From NCBI GenBank assembly GCA_956465555.1, contig OY101122.1:1809001-1873000 (forward strand): DNA of 64,000 bases, given 5' to 3'. Shown in pieces: positions 63,712 through 64,000 of this stretch (position 1 is the first letter of the stretch; each line of letters opens with the position of its first letter). The DNA comes from Nitzschia sp. pyKryTriq1. Lineage: Eukaryota > Bacillariophyta > Bacillariophyceae > Bacillariales > Bacillariaceae. The notes beneath the pieces were generated by a model that ran no database searches, was not told the DNA's origin, and worked only from the letters and a program-made list of their open reading frames with translations. The translations under genes were made by a program, and so were the position numbers.

Positions 63712-64000
63712 TTACTGGTTGGTCATTTCCTCCCCCGAGTCACAGGGCGAGATGCTACTTGGAGCGTCGACGCGAGCCCGCTTGGTCTCCGCTTCCTCCG
63801 TCTTGGAAGCAGCAGCAATACCAGTGCTGCCGAACCCCCCAGCCCCGCGAACAGTCTCGTCGAGCTCTTGGACTTCCTCGACAGGCACCATCAAGATTTG
63901 CTCCAACACGAGTTGAGCGATCCGATCTCCTGGTTGAATTTCAAAGTCTTCTTGCCCCAAATTGAAGAGGACCACGCCCACTTCCCCGCGATAATCCGCA
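63712..64000 (-). CDS. DUT: dUTP diphosphatase, C-terminal part (cut by right window edge)
   Basis: The last part of a trimeric dUTPase. Reading in from the edge, [13 protein letters not shown] is motif [15 protein letters not shown] motif IV, and [10 protein letters not shown] motif V, the flexible Gly-rich tail that closes over the substrate. After motif V an extra tail of about 35 residues contains [13 protein letters not shown], nuclear-signal-like. The enzyme hydrolyses dUTP to dUMP and pyrophosphate, keeping uracil out of DNA. The N-terminal motifs lie outside the window. Confidence 0.92.
   Translation of the reverse strand, partial: ADYRGEVGVVLFNLGQEDFEIQPGDRIAQLVLEQILMVPVEEVQELDETVRGAGGFGSTGIAAASKTEEAETKRARVDAPSSISPCDSGEEMTNQ

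Overview
The window looks like nuclear DNA of a photosynthetic stramenopile, most likely a raphid pennate diatom. The main reasons are a nuclear cytochrome c6 gene with an ASAF-type plastid presequence followed by a thylakoid-lumen signal, short GT-AG introns (about 100-190 bp) in otherwise long open genes, and Pro/Thr-stalked secreted LRR and giant secreted repeat proteins typical of diatoms. Genes are densely packed on both strands with short intergenic gaps. I saw no rRNA, tRNA, transposon or CRISPR array. The species cannot be named from the sequence alone.

Layout. 0-19 kb: an EDRF1-like TPR protein (cut by the left edge), a nuclear-looking protein with a DUF6824-like start and chromo-barrel-like modules, a type II membrane glycosyltransferase-like protein, a 793-aa protein built from two families of internal repeats, a plastid-targeted UVR-motif protein, a small secreted Cys-rich protein, an APH-fold kinase, a PPM1/LCMT-like methyltransferase, and a degenerate RNase III-like/dsRBD gene with a truncated, frameshifted tandem copy. 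19-25 kb: the first giant FEA1/phytotransferrin-like receptor. 25-36 kb: HDDC2-type phosphohydrolase, a membrane-anchored protein kinase with a DFN motif, a HIRAN-SNF2-RING (HLTF/Rad5-type) translocase and, convergent to it, the XPF nuclease. 36-51 kb: two more giant FEA1-like receptors, head to tail. 52-64 kb: cytochrome c6, an exostosin-family glycosyltransferase, a 2-oxoglutarate/Fe(II) oxygenase with three exons, a TMEM65-GAF fusion, a sugar-nucleotidyltransferase-like enzyme, a secreted LRR protein, and dUTPase (cut by the right edge).

The most notable content is the trio of giant single-pass cell-surface proteins (about 1576, 2208 and 2191 residues). Each is a signal peptide, then four or six repeats of a lobe of about 330 residues resembling the algal low-iron-inducible FEA1 / phytotransferrin family, then one transmembrane helix and a short cytoplasmic tail. 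The lobes alternate between two types (A and B), so the proteins are two or three A-B pairs. If the FEA1 assignment holds, these are multi-lobed, transferrin-like iron or anion capture receptors, which would be an unusual architecture. The family assignment is from motif memory, not from a search.

A second, sequence-level signal is a strong excess of the palindrome TACCGGTA (often GTACCGGTAC) and of TCTAGA-centred palindromes built on CTACTC/GAGTAG, mostly between genes. Exon structures reported for multi-exon genes were worked out by reading donor and acceptor sites and checking that frame and domain continuity are restored.
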